Shown here one piece after another: positions 37,061 to 49,200 of a stretch of DNA of 64,000 nucleotides (position 1 is the stretch's first letter; each line of letters starts with the position of its first letter). The stretch covers positions 197,337 through 261,336 of the forward strand of contig JAYKAV010002530.1 in assembly GCA_035582835.1 (NCBI GenBank). Direction: 5' to 3'. This DNA is from Phoebastria nigripes (Eukaryota; Chordata; Aves; Procellariiformes; Diomedeidae). The notes beneath the pieces were generated by a model. The model did not search any database. It had not been told where the DNA came from and saw only the letters and a list, made by a program, of their open reading frames with translations. The translations under genes were made by a program, and so were the position numbers.

Positions 37061-40000
37061 GTGTTATCTCCCACCCTGGTCCTGCATCAGACAGAAATGA
37101 TTGTCTTCTATCTCTTCCATTTCACAGAAATAAATGCTTATTTATCCTTTCAAATTCCCATTGTCAGTGGTCTTTGCAATTTAATGTTCAGCACTGATTC
37201 TTTGCTCTATCTGCCAGGTAATTGAGTGTATGTTGTTACTATTACTGAAAAAAGTGATTGGTTTGAATGAGGGGACTATGAGATTTGTTCTTAGACAATG
37301 TATTGCTTATGTCTCAAGGAAAAAAAGCTCCCTCATGTCAACCATGTGTTAATTCTCAATTTCAATGAGGAAGGAAAATATCCCTGTTTTCACAAACATG
37401 CAGAATTTTTCATAAATTGATAAAGACCATTGGTGTACTCCTGCTGTGCCAGTTATCAGCTTTTTTGTACTTCGTGTGTATGTTTCTAACTTTAGCCATT
37501 AAATGTGTTCTTAATGTTATTGCTGAATTTTAAAGATAGGCTCTAATTTCAGGGATTAATATTGGTAATTGGATATAAAAGCAAACAACTTTTCTCTTAA
37601 CATAGCATTTTGTAATATATAGATAATTTTGCACGGAAGAATTGTATGGGCTGAACCTATAAATCTGTAAATAAGGAAAGTGTCTCTTTGTAGAAGAAGA
37701 ATAGGAATGAAAATTAAAGGGATTCTGAAGTTGAGAGCCGTGATAGCAGAACTGCAAGACTGGAATGACTTTGCAGGATGTCCTGCCTTTTCAGAATGCC
37801 TTTCAGAATGTCCATTCCTCCTTTCCAGCATTTTATTTTTTCATCTCCCGTGGTTGTTTTTACAGGTTTAATATTCTGGGGTAAATACATGCTTAGGTTT
37901 ATAGATGATTGATTAACCCAGTGGATGATAATTAATAAAATGTTCATTTTGAGCTTAGGGGACAGCAGGTTTCATATTTGGTAAGCAAGAATTTGCCTAT
38001 TTCTAACAGAAGAATATGGAAGACCTCTCTCTCTTCTGTTCCTAGCTATATTCACCAAATATACTATTAGTATATTAAGAAGTACTTTTTGGGAATTTAG
38101 CTTCTCCCATTTTCTAGATATAACCATTACCCCTAGGTATAACCATTATCTCTAGCCTTTAATTTCCACAGATGAATGGTTTGCTATGTATAATTTCAAG
38201 GATGCAGTACCTGGACTTCTGCTTAGCAATTGGTTAATCGGTCCAAGGCTATCTAAAGTGCGAGTCAGCTTACATGCAAAACTATTCCATTACCAGCAGC
38301 CAGACACTTTTTATTTTTCTCTCTCCTGTCTAAGGCATACTTTTGCTGAGAGAAGTCAAAGACAAAATTAGCATCTGTAAATTGAGAATGTTGGCATTAA
38401 ATTAAACAAGCAGAATACAAAGAAAGTTTTTGGTTTTGAAAAGCTTACAAAAAGCAGTAGCCTATGATTACTGAAGCTGAGAAGCAGCAGCTGTACTGAC
38501 TTACTGTATGAATTTAAAGAACTATACTTAACTGCTTTCAGCATGTTCTCAAAAAACCATAAGCACTCAGTGAATGTTGACTTTGTCGTATGCTTATAAA
38601 GTGCTTAGTTACTTCTGATAGATCTGTATTTGTTGCATCATGAGTTGACCTGTGGAATGGAGTAATGACTTGGAGCAATTGTACTTTATTCATATTTTAA
38701 GGTCTAATCAATATTCCTAAATTATTCTTAGATTTGTGAATTAAAGAGTCTATAGTAATGAATTTTTATTATATAAAAGAACTATTGAAGTGCTAGAGGT
38801 AAATAAGACTACCAATGAAATCGCTGGATGTCATTGTATGAACAGATTGTGATTACAGTTCTTTTCTTTCTGTAACTNAGCTCAACTCCATGAAGAGTAA
38901 GCCTGAACTCTGCCTGTTCAGGAGTTTTCAAGAACATTAAATTAATATTATTGTATATGCAGTCTTGATAAAAAAGTAATGATAGTTACTAACAATCAAC
39001 ATTAAAGACTGGTATGGGATACCTGTGAATGGGCATCTAGGATTAGGTGAAAAGAGTATAAAAAGAAGAATTTTACCATTTTGTGGGACAAATAATTAAA
39101 ACATAATTGTCTCTGATCTGTTGGATGCTGACTTTTTCTGAGTGGCCTAGTTCCAAGAGGGTGGGAAGATGTGACCTGCGAGGCAGTTTTCTTGTGATAA
39201 GGTTTAAGCTCCTGGAGCTTCTGAAACCCTTCTGAAAAAGTTGTTCTCAGCTGTTGCCTGCAAACACGCAGAGACCTGGNGCGCTCAAGCGGAACTCCAG
39301 CCTCCTTAACCATGGCCTCTTTCTTTTATCTTTGAACCGAATCCTTCCAAATACTGCTGCATGAAACGTGAATTAATAGATATATCTGGAATTAGATAGT
39401 AATGTTTCCAAGTATAAAGCTACTCATACTAAGACCTTACTTGCTTTCATGCCTGAATTGTATTTGAATTTCACTCTACACATGATAGCTTTTTTGATTT
39501 TGTGTATGTGCACCAGGTATCATAGCCTTTATTCATTGCATGAATACTGAGAGTGAGGAAATGTCATCTGTCTTCCAGAGGTCAATTGCTCACATCCTGT
39601 TAATCACACTTTAAATGAGAAAATGCACAATGAGAAATGTCATGCTTTAAACTCAAGGACTTCAGCATTTAGCTGTTGAAGAGTTTAAATAATTCAGTTT
39701 AAATATTTTTCCTACTATAATATTTATTTTTCATATTTTCTCACTACAATCTTGTTTGGATGCCTAATAGAATAGTTTTGTAAAGCTATTTTGTACTGAG
39801 GATGGTATTCATGAATGTCCTGTGGAGGGCAACCAGCAATTGCAGCTCATACGGCTGCATCCATGTGGCCTTTAAAATGTCTCTGTATTCTGGTGTAACC
39901 TCCTCCCTGTTCGTATCAGTCTTGTTCAGATACTTTTTACCACTGGGAAAGGGGCAGGATATATAAAAAGTCAGCAAGTAGGTATTGGCTAATATGAACA

Positions 40001-40988
40001 ATAAACAGGTGGTGTTATTAGATTTACTGACCCTGATGGGACAACTGGTAAGTCTCTGCTGGCCAGCAGTCCTCAGTGAGCCTCAGTGAGTTGAGGAAGT
40101 CAGCCTTTATTTTTCCTTGAAACAGGCCAATCTTCTATCATCTTTCAACTATCTATCTTTTTTTTTTTTATTTATTCTTAGGTTTTTATGTCAATATTTT
40201 TACTATCAAACCTTTAAGCTGATAAGGATCCCTGTATCAAAAATTACACTTCTTTGCTTCGACTTTTTCAGTCTTTTGTGCTCTTAGCTCATGTACTTCC
40301 TCACATCTTGAAATAACTTTTTCAGCAAAACTGAGCCAAGGTCATGCATTTGTAATGCACTAAATAGGTTTTGTGTCACACAGTTGGGCCAAGGCTGAGG
40401 GTTACAGTCAGACACAGGACGGAGCTCCAGGTATATGACTGGGGTGCTAGTGAGACAGCAGCATGTGTTGAACCAACTGCTCTGTGGCTACTTTGTCACT
40501 GGTACCAAAACTAACTACACTAAAACAGCTTTGGTATTTCTACGTGGGCTACAAATGCATACTTAGTAGGTTAGAAGCCATTATTTAAACATGAACATCA
40601 TTCTGAAAGAACCAGTTTAAAAATTGAATGCCTTAACAAGGGATAAACAGTTTGAGTAAAATAAAGAAATTTAAATGATATTTCATAAAAATCAGATGTG
40701 TTTCTAGTATTAAAAATATCATTTGCAAATTGCAAAGTACTAAAATGAGGGTTTTGTTGATGTAATTTATAGTATTTAAGTTTACAGTCTTTAAGGCTGT
40801 TTTTATTTCTTCTGAAAACTGTATCTAGGAATTAACATTTGACCCAAGCTAGTCACTGATAGCAAAAGACACTAATTTTCAATTATTTTTCGTATACCTC
40901 GTAATGGTTGCTAAGATAAAGCTAGTCTCTTTGAATAGTTGAAGTGTTTCTGCAAAATAAGTTATTCAGGCTTAGTGGTCTTCCAGAG
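37061..40988. other. Four kilobases without a recognised gene
   Basis: Unique A+T-rich sequence. A weak MIR-like 3' end occurs at about 38560. Small local duplications are visible: TATAACCATTA repeated (38120-38148) and a CCTCAGTGAG doublet (40072-40091). Overlapping short open frames near 37530-37947 on both strands are unconvincing. Confidence 0.5.
38540..38590 (+). mobile_element. Weak MIR-like 3' end
   Basis: CATAAGCACTCAGTGAATGTTG (about 38560-38581) resembles the 3' end of MIR, which reads roughly AGTAAGCGCTCAATAAATG. No other MIR block is convincing upstream, so this may be a short scrap or chance. Confidence 0.3.
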
Positions 40989-41570
40989 TGCCGTGGTTTA
41001 ACCCCAGCCAGCAACCAAGCACCACACAGCTGCTCGCTCACCCTCCTCCACCTGCCCCCGGTGGGATGGGGAAGAAAATCAGAAGGGCAAAAGTAAGAAA
41101 ACTCATGGGTTGAGATAAGAACAGTTTAATATTTGAAATAAAATAATAACAACAACAACAATAATAATAAATTGTAATGAAAAGGAAAACAATGAGAGAG
41201 AGGGAGAGGAACAAAACCCAGGAAAAACAAGAGATGCAACCTCTCACCACCCGCCGACCGATGCCCAGCCAGTCCCTGAGCAGTGATCGCTGCCCCCTGG
41301 CCAACTCCCCCCAGTTTATATACTGAGCATGATGTCATGGTATAGAATACCCCTTTGGCCAGTTTGGGTCAGCTGTCCTGGCTATGCTCCCTCCCAGCTT
41401 CTTGTGCACCTGGCAGATCATGGGAAGCTGAAAAGTCCTTGACTTAGTGTAAACACTACTTAGCAACAACTAAAACATCAGTGTGTTATCAACATTCTTC
41501 TTATACTGAATCCAAAACAGAGCACTATACCAGCTACTAAGAAGAAAGTTTCCCAGCTGAAACCAGGACA
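40989..41570 (-). mobile_element. Solo LTR 2, avian endogenous retrovirus (subtype B)
   Basis: A 582-bp element in reverse orientation, running on the plus strand from TGCCGTGGTTTAACC to AAACCAGGACA. It is flanked by an exact 5-bp duplication CAGAG (40984-40988 and 41571-41575). The reverse strand keeps ATTAAA (41125-41130), a TATA-like site (41316-41321) and the CRE position, here decayed to TGATGTCA (41330-41337) by a CpG loss. One LTR terminus also shows a transition-type change (TGCCGTGG where the sister copy at 60387 has TGTCACGG). The R/U5 region carries an AAC/AAT simple-repeat stretch (about 41143-41170) and matches the LTR at 45650-46204 better than the outer pair. No internal viral genes remain. 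The high decay suggests an older insertion. Confidence 0.92.
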
Positions 41571-42407
41571 CAGAGTCCTCTTCAATTGACATGTATTTTG
41601 GGATTGGTGTGTCTCATGAAGGATACTTAGCAAGTAAAGCTGAATTTTAAGAATAAACTTCAGAAAGTCAGCAGCAAATAAGTTCTGAATGCTAAATGAC
41701 AAGTAGAATGCTTCTATCTATTAGATCTGATTGCTTAGAGCAAAGCTCTGGGCTATTAACTATGCGTAATGGGTCATTAAACCCAATGAAATTGACTATC
41801 TTAGGTCAATACTGATGTTAGGTCATTCTTATTATTATCACAACAAATATTTCATGGTGTCCTTTAAAATTAGAACACTTTCACTGTAATTTTTTCCCCT
41901 TCATTTATTTATTGATGAGCAGGAGCATGTTTGTCATAATAATATTTCATATCTTTCTTTCAATTCATGCTTTAGATTTTCTTTGGAAGTTCTGCTTTAG
42001 ACTGACATCTTAGTGTCAGGGAAAAAAAATGATACTTATGAAAATGGGATGGGAGAGTTATTTAGTTTCATATACGTGGTGAAGCAGAAAATCAAAGAAG
42101 GGTTTTGGTTTTTTAAGCTAATTTTTCTTTCCGGTATCAGTAAATCAAGTACTAAAACTGGAGAGTAGTTCAAGAACACTCAATTTATTAATTTTAAGAA
42201 TTTCTAACTAAATTTTGCTGGAAACAGCAAGTATATATTAAACAGACTTATCCTAAACCTTTCTACAGTTTATCATCATCAAGTCACCTTACCTACATCT
42301 GGAAATAATGTCTTTATAATTTTATATTTATATCTTAATACCATTGTACATATATATATAAGCTATATTATTTGCTTTCTGCCATTCCAATTCTTCTTGC
42401 TTTTTGT
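41571..42407. other. No gene seen between LTR 2 and the old CR1
   Basis: Unique A+T-rich sequence with a (TA) patch at about 42349-42360. Nothing else can be supported. Confidence 0.5.
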
Positions 42408-42790
42408 AGAATCTTAGAAATTTTGGTTAAAAGGGATCTCTCACAGTCTAGTCTAAGCTAGTGCTATTGCCATGCTGAATCCTGAAAATTTCCGAGGACG
42501 GAAGTTTTAGCAGCTGCCCCCGGGCTGCCCCACCCTCCATGATTAGTTTTTCCCTAATGTCTGATCGGAACCTTCCAAGCTGTGAGCAGTGACGACAGGT
42601 TATTGTTGTAGCTTCGTGCAGTATGGAGAGAAGCATCTCTGACATCAATTCTAACTCCCATTCAAATAGTTGTAGGCTGGTATTAAATTTCCTCTCAGCT
42701 TCCCTTTAGCCTGGCTAAACAAGCTCAGCTCAGGTTTATGCCCAAGGCATTTTAACTATTTTAGCTGGCCTACTGCTAAGATGCTTATGT
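42408..42790 (-). mobile_element. Old CR1 LINE 3' fragment
   Basis: Read on the plus strand it begins TAGAATCTTAGAAATTTTGG, a decayed version of the CR1 terminal AGAATCAT repeats, then AAAAGGGATCTCTCACAGTC where younger copies read AAAAGACCTCTAAGATCATC. Further in, TTTTTCCCTAATGTCTGATC (42547-42566) matches the TTTTTCCTAATGTCCAATC block of the copy at 63951-63971, and AACAAGCTCAGCTC (42718-42731) fits the CR1 body. The element is 5'-truncated near 42790, as most CR1 copies are, and has no coding capacity. Confidence 0.8.
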
Positions 42791-45649
42791 CTCCTGCAAG
42801 TGAATATTCTTGTTCTTCTCCTGCCTTGTTTTGTGTTCTGTGTTTTTACAGACTCCTAAGTCCTTTCCTTCCTCCTTTATCAACCTCTTCACAGACACAT
42901 CTGAACCACGATGCTGTAGTTACGTCATGCTATCTGGCATGTCTTTGAAAATTGGTTGTAATCTTTAGGGCAGGTAACTCTTACGGTAGTCTTTATCAAC
43001 CAGAAACCATCCTTTTGACAGAATAGGTATTTTGTCTCTAACATTACCTTCATGGGTGGATACTAATGCAGAATATTTAGTGGATTGTGGGAGTTATTTT
43101 TAAGTGAGCTATTTTGGGTGTTTTAAATTATCATAGCTTGCTACCAATGAACACATCTAATAAATTTGCAGATAAACATCAGCTAGATGTTTTTCGTTGT
43201 GTATTTAAAAACCTTCCTTATAAATGTCATAAAGATTTTCACAGTAGTGTCTCAAGTGCACTGGCATGTTTGTTATGCAGAGTCAGTGGCTGTCAGATTG
43301 CTTTCTTCCAACATTTCCTTTTCACTGGTTGGGCATGAGCTTTCTTGGGAGATAAAATCTTCCTTAAGAAATATTTCTGTTGTGCCTTTTATGTTTGCTA
43401 TGAGATAATGCAGTGAAACATTGTCACATATAATTCTCTAGCCTATGCTTCAGATATTGATGGTGGAACTATGTTTCAGTTGACCTCTAGCTCTGTGGCA
43501 TATATATGAATGCAACACTTTGTTTGTGAAAGATGTTGTTGAAGGAAAGAAGCAGTGTGTCAGGAGGAGCTGAGAATATACAGCAAATCACAGGAGCTTA
43601 GATTTTGTCTGTAACGAATATGTTTACACACTCAATAGTAGTGATTAGCAATTTTCTGTTCCGGCCAAACTCTGTTTAGTACACATTAGGTAGTGGCATA
43701 ACAAGAACTGGCTGACCTCGGTGCCTCCCACTTCCTGCGCTATGGGAAGCCAGTGCATATCATTAGCAAACAGTTTAAAAAGGGCCCCTAAAGAGTAGTA
43801 CTGTATGTTAAGAAAATGGGATAAAAAGCAGTCAAAGCAGAAGGCTGTTGATGGAGTACACATGGTGGGCACATCCCAGAGGGAATGTTGGAAGTTCTTC
43901 AGAATCGCAATGTGTTTTTCCTGTGCGAACGTTGTCCGAAATTTCTTTGCAGTGTCTGTTAGGTCTGAGTGATGAATATCTAGAGTAAAATCTTTGCAGG
44001 GAAACATGGCAAGTGTTAAAATTGTCATGAACTATCCTGATAAACTTTACATTTCTCTTATTAATGGGCTTATTTTATAGAACTTCATGTTGAAATGTTT
44101 TACTACTGTTCTACAGAAATGCAGTTCACTATGGGATTCCATATTATCTTCCCCTGTTATAATGCTGTATTTGTTATTTAATCATCAGTGTAAGAAAAGC
44201 AGTAATTTCAGTTAGCCATGGCAGAGGGAAGACTAGTTTAAACATGCCGGGCTGCTTAGTAGTAGAGTTAGCTCTAAAAACTAACTGTGCTTTTTGCTTC
44301 ACTCCAACATTTATTGTATTATCCATCCTAATGCTTTTCTAGTAGGGTATCACTGATGTAACTTTCTGCACTTTGATGAGATTTTTAGCTATTAGATAGC
44401 TGTTAGAATAAAATTTTGCATGTACTGTTTAATCTGTTGCTTTCATGATAAAAATGAGGTTTAGGCTGTTTTATCTGCTTAGAGTGATTTGGAAAAATTA
44501 AAAACCACGGCTTCAAAATTTCAAGATTGACGACATTATAGATAATTGCTTGGCATTTAAATATCATTGATCAACTTTTCCTCGCTGAAGATGGGGATGC
44601 TTTCCAATGACACTACTGAGGTGTTCAATTTGAGCTACCCTCTACTGATCTACTTCCAAACAAATACTTAATTGTATGCATTAGATAACAAATCTACTTT
44701 AGAAACTCTAAACTTATTGTATTCTCCAGGAGCAAAAAAATAGGATGTCCAAAAACTTAAGCAGCACTTCACCTAATTTGAATGTCTGCATGTTATTCAG
44801 TTTACCCAGTTGCCTCTGTGAGCCCGATCACATATATTTTGACTAAAATACATGTTTCAGAAGGGATCCAGCTTTGATCTCAGCATACTTGAGTATCAGA
44901 TGCTGCACAGGATTCCTGTTAGGATATCTATGGCTTCCCAAATATTGAATGAAAATGTTAAATTATTGAATGAAGGTGTTGAACTGCTTATTAGCTTTTC
45001 TAGCTGAAAGCTTCAGTAGATGATTTGATATGTTCTGTTTCCATATATGTTAGAAATAGCATAGCNAACTTCCTTTCCTCCTCCTTCTCTCCTCCACTGA
45101 GAAAAAGTGACAGCTATTATGGGTACAGTAGACCTGAATCATAACATTCAAATTTAATTTAATTTAATCGGCTGGGTTGGTTCACTGATTTTTTTCCTCT
45201 AAACTGCTATGATGCCTTAAAGGAGTATGTGTGTGGACTAGACTCTCTGACTGGACTACATCCAGAGCTGTGTGTGCTAGGTTAACCTTTGGATGAACAC
45301 TTTGTCATATTATAGGAGATAAAGCTCAAAGGCAGGATGGCCAGCAGAGGGGAATAAGTCATGGGGCACTACAGCGACTCAAGCAGAATCCATACAGTCT
45401 GAAATCAGGCTGACACAAGTGGTGTTGCTTGGGAATGCTAAACTCTTCATTTTGATCCAAAGATCTCTGTCCTGGCATTGCTGGTGTTCTTCTTAAATGT
45501 CCTGTCTGTAAGTAAATGGTAATCCTGATGGAAAATGAAAATGTAATTTCAAATGCTGGATTTTCTCAAAGGACGGGAATTATGACTTTTCACCTACTTG
45601 TTTGTCAGTTGTTAGGCTTTCTGGATAATTTAGGACATTAATATCCTGA
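42791..45649. other. Three kilobases without a recognised gene, between inverted LTRs
   Basis: Unique sequence. The minus strand is open for 127 codons at 43645-44028, but I see no known domain in it. An AATTT/AATTTA patch lies near 45150-45168. No exon or RNA gene can be supported. Confidence 0.5.
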
Positions 45650-46204
45650 TGTCCTGGTTCCGGTTGGGACAGAGTTAACTTTCTTCCCAGTAGCTGGGGG
45701 GGTGTGCTGTGTTTTGGGTTTGGTATAATAGGAGCGTTGATGGCCCATTGATGTTTTGTGTGTTGCTGGGTGGTGCTTGCANGGGGTATTTTTCGGCCTC
45801 CCATGCCCTGCCAGGTGCATGGGAAGCTGGCGGGGGGAGCATAGCCGGGGTGGTTGACCCAGCTGGCCAAGGGGGTATTCCATACCATGTGACGTCATGC
45901 TCAGTATAAAAAACTAAGTGGGGGGGGCTCTGGGTCCCGGGACGGGCTCTCATATCGGGTTACACATCGGTTCGGCGGGTGGTGAGCAGTTGCATTGTGC
46001 CTGCTTTGTATATTGTTGTTGTTGTTATCACTGTTATTATTACTGTTCTACTTTGTTTTATTTCAATTATTAAACTGTTTTTATCTCAACACGTGAGTTT
46101 TCTTACTCGTGCCCTCCCGATTCTCTCCCCCATCCTACTGGAGCCGGGGGGTGAGCGAGCGGCTGNGTGGTGTTTAGGTGCTGCCAGGGTTAAAAACCAT
46201 GACA
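45650..46204 (+). mobile_element. Solo LTR 3, avian endogenous retrovirus (subtype B)
   Basis: A 555-bp element from TGTCCTGGTTCCGG to AAAAACCATGACA, flanked by the exact 5-bp duplication CCTGA (45645-45649 and 46205-46209). It has the CRE palindrome TGACGTCA (45890-45897), a TATA box TATAAA (45905-45910) and ATTAAA (46069-46074). It retains many CpGs (for example in GGTTCCGG and in the GTCCCGGGACGGGC stretch near 45932), which suggests a younger copy than LTR 2. A TTG/TTA simple-repeat stretch (about 46013-46050) corresponds to the AAC/AAT stretch of LTR 2. Two ambiguous bases (45781, 46166) lie inside. Several overlapping open frames across it are by-products and not genes. Confidence 0.93.
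45890..45910 (+). promoter_or_regulatory. LTR core promoter: CRE plus TATA box
   Basis: A perfect TGACGTCA lies 7 bases before TATAAA, the same pairing as in LTR 1. Of the four copies, this one is the most CpG-rich around the promoter. Activity is unknown. Confidence 0.7.
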
Positions 46205-49200
46205 CCTGAGAAAGTAGAAACTGATAACAAGTAATCCTGGCACCATGATGATTATACATCATTTTTGTGGGCTTTTTAATGTACCTTCAAAAGTAATAAA
46301 CGTGTTATAGTTATTTGGAAATCTTAGCTGATATTTTGAGGTGAGAAACTTTCAGATTAAATGTAGCACTTTAGTTCCGTTTCTTTTTATGGTTGGATGG
46401 CTTTAAGTTAGAAAAAGAAAGAATGGGTTTGGAGCAATTGTTTACGTGTGGAAATGTGACCACATCATGTGTTTGAAACATAAAGGCTAGGATTAATTTC
46501 ACCCAGGAGAAGAATTTTGTTAACAGGTTTGAGTCTGCAACCTTATGAAAATCAGATATAATTGGCAGTGGCAGCTGTAATGTGTTTTTGCCGGTGGGGG
46601 TCCCCCGTGCGAGGGCTGCTGCACAGATGCAGTGTATGTCCAGCTCCCACCCGTGCTGCCTTCTCTGGTATTGCTGCAGGGCCGTGCTTGGTGCTAATGT
46701 CTGTAGCGTCCACGCTTGGTGCAGGAGGGAAGTAAAAGATAGAAAGAGTTGAAGGAATAAAAGCTTTGGTGGAGGTAGACCCACCTGTCCCTACTGTAAC
46801 AACCATCCCTGGTTATTAATGGTTTGTAGTGAATTGTCTCATAATAGGTGTTGATGGTAACTGTGCTCTCTGCATACAAGAAAAGGCCATTCAAATGGGA
46901 AGAAGCAATGGAAGTTTGTGCTTTCTTGGCAGTCATATAACTTTCATTTTCTCTCAATGCTCAGATTTAAAATACTTGTTATTTAATAATGCTATTACAG
47001 AATTTCTTTAATATTTATTCTCCATCATAATAAAGTTACTGCCCATCTGTCCTCCATCTTTAGTTGCATGTAGTGACAGATAGCTCCACTTCACAGGGTA
47101 TTGATGAAGGTGATTGTTAGGGATAATTTTCCAAACCTGCAAACTCAGAATGAATAAATAAACGAGAAGGGAACAGCAATCTGAAAGTTTTATCTCCAAA
47201 ACAGTCTTTGAATTCTACCATAACAATTCCTTGCATGTTTCCCTTCAGTGTCTGGTGGAAAAGCTATGCGCGTGTGGCAGTCACATACAGCTTAGTCTAA
47301 CCTGTAATGTATCCTGATTATTTTTGTACGTTAGCAGTACTTTATAATTTACACAGTCTTTCTGAGGGGACTCAGGCAAGACAAAGTAGACTTGTGACCA
47401 CCTAGAGTGGGAGAGGAAAAAGGGAATCCTTCCCCAGTAGCACAACACTGGGAACTTCTTTCCTCTCCTATTGCTTCTGCATCTCTATTTTGAAAATGTT
47501 TTTCCATTTCACAACTGTGCATATTGGTATCAGCCATTTACCTTACACTTCAGAGCTTAACTTGAATGCAAGATGTTACTTTTTGCTTCATATGTGGCTG
47601 ATAGTTAATTATACTACTTGACAACTATCCAAGATGGACATCAGACACTTCTAGTTTTCATAAGCTGCCTCTTTAAAGAAATTGTGTGGTGTGATTTAAA
47701 ATAATCTATCTACTGCTTGCTTATGCTGGGCTGTGGCATAGCTAAGGCATTGAGTCCTGCTTCATGCTAACCTTATTTAATGTAGTCTCCTCTTTTATTA
47801 CTTGTGTTATAGTGAAGTTAAATCCCTCTGCTTGTCTTTCAGCAAAAGAAAAATGAATTAAGTTAATTGAACTCTTCTGTTACTGAACAATGTGTCTCTA
47901 TATGTTGCGAGGGTTAAAGTGCTCTGGTGTGGCTGAAACTGGAAGCATCTCTTACTTAATTAGGAGTTGCTTTAAATACCTTCTCACAGGGATTATCAGC
48001 ATTTTAATGAGGCAGGTTTTTTCATTTCCCTTACCAATACCTGGAGTTGTATGTCTGCCCGAAGTTTTTATGACTCTTAGTTCCTGTGACAGTGTCTCTA
48101 AAATACAGTATTTGGTTTATATGACTCACTACCTTTGAATAATTCATTTCTTCATTGTTTATATATATTATTCTAGTAATTTAAAAAGATTTTTTTTCCC
48201 TAACATTGATTAATTCATTAGCTTTCTTGTTTTGAGCCAGTGAAAAATCAGACAAGTTAATCTATAGGTGAGGGAAAAAATCCCCATACAATTAAAAGGA
48301 GGAGGAGGAAGGTGATGTAATTCATGGTGCCTTAGTTCCCAGATGGGAAACAAATACATGGAGCAGTTGACATATAATGACTTAAAATGTAGATACTTGG
48401 TTGTACCTGGTATGTATGTATGTATCTCTGTTTGATGTTTGTGGAGTAAAATGTTTTCCATGAGGGCTGTGCAGGATGTCTCCTGTGAGCTGCCCTGAAT
48501 ACGGTGGTTACCGGGTGTCGACCTGCAGAGTAGGAGCTTCTTGTGAAGGAAATGTGCATTACTGCAGATAATGTTTCGATCAGCATAGCTGTGGGTGGTA
48601 AAAGCAGGGACCCTGATACATGCCGAAAAAAGAACTATAAAAAAACCTGTCAGCTGAGGTAATGTAGACAAGTCCTATAACATTTAAAAGAACTTACTGA
48701 ACTGTGAAGACTGACATTTGCATCATAAAATCAGGCTTTGTTTAACTAAGTTAATGCATTTTAAGCTTGTTCTGTCTTTTGGTTTAATAAAATAGGAGCA
48801 ATGAAGATTGCAGAATTGAAAACAGATTGGCTCCCATTTTAAACCACNTCAGGCTTAATTTAGTAGATATATTAATTTTGACTTTTTTATAGTTGAAAGC
48901 AACAGAAGGTTTTCATGAACAATCTGAGTTTCAGTGTGCTAATGCGTGGCATCAAGTTTGACCTTCAAATTGAAGCAATTTGAATTGTGCATTTCCTACA
49001 AAGCAATTCTGGGATCCTGAATGAAGGGAGTGTCCCTTCCTTCCCACCTCCTTTCCTTCTACAAAACTAAGGGACCTTTCCTCCCACCATTGCAAAGTAG
49101 TGATTTACACTGTTGCTATGAAACTACAGGATTGCTTGGGAGATGAGAACAATACCAAATTCCACTTCTGCTTTCTCCTCTCCCACTAGTTCATCCACCT

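Noticed and set aside
43645..44028. 127-codon open frame, minus strand
   Set aside because: No known domain or motif. It lies between two LTRs with no sign of splice sites or a promoter.
45580..45953. Several overlapping open frames of 86-102 codons
   Set aside because: They lie mostly or entirely inside solo LTR 3, partly antisense to it, and contain ambiguous bases.
46371..46784. 137-codon open frame, minus strand
   Set aside because: It spans a GC-elevated patch that lowers stop frequency. The translation resembles nothing I know and ends in low-complexity residues.
48210..48671. 153-codon open frame, minus strand, longest in the window
   Set aside because: No recognisable domain, no repeat or splice context, and a length within what chance gives over six frames of 64 kb.
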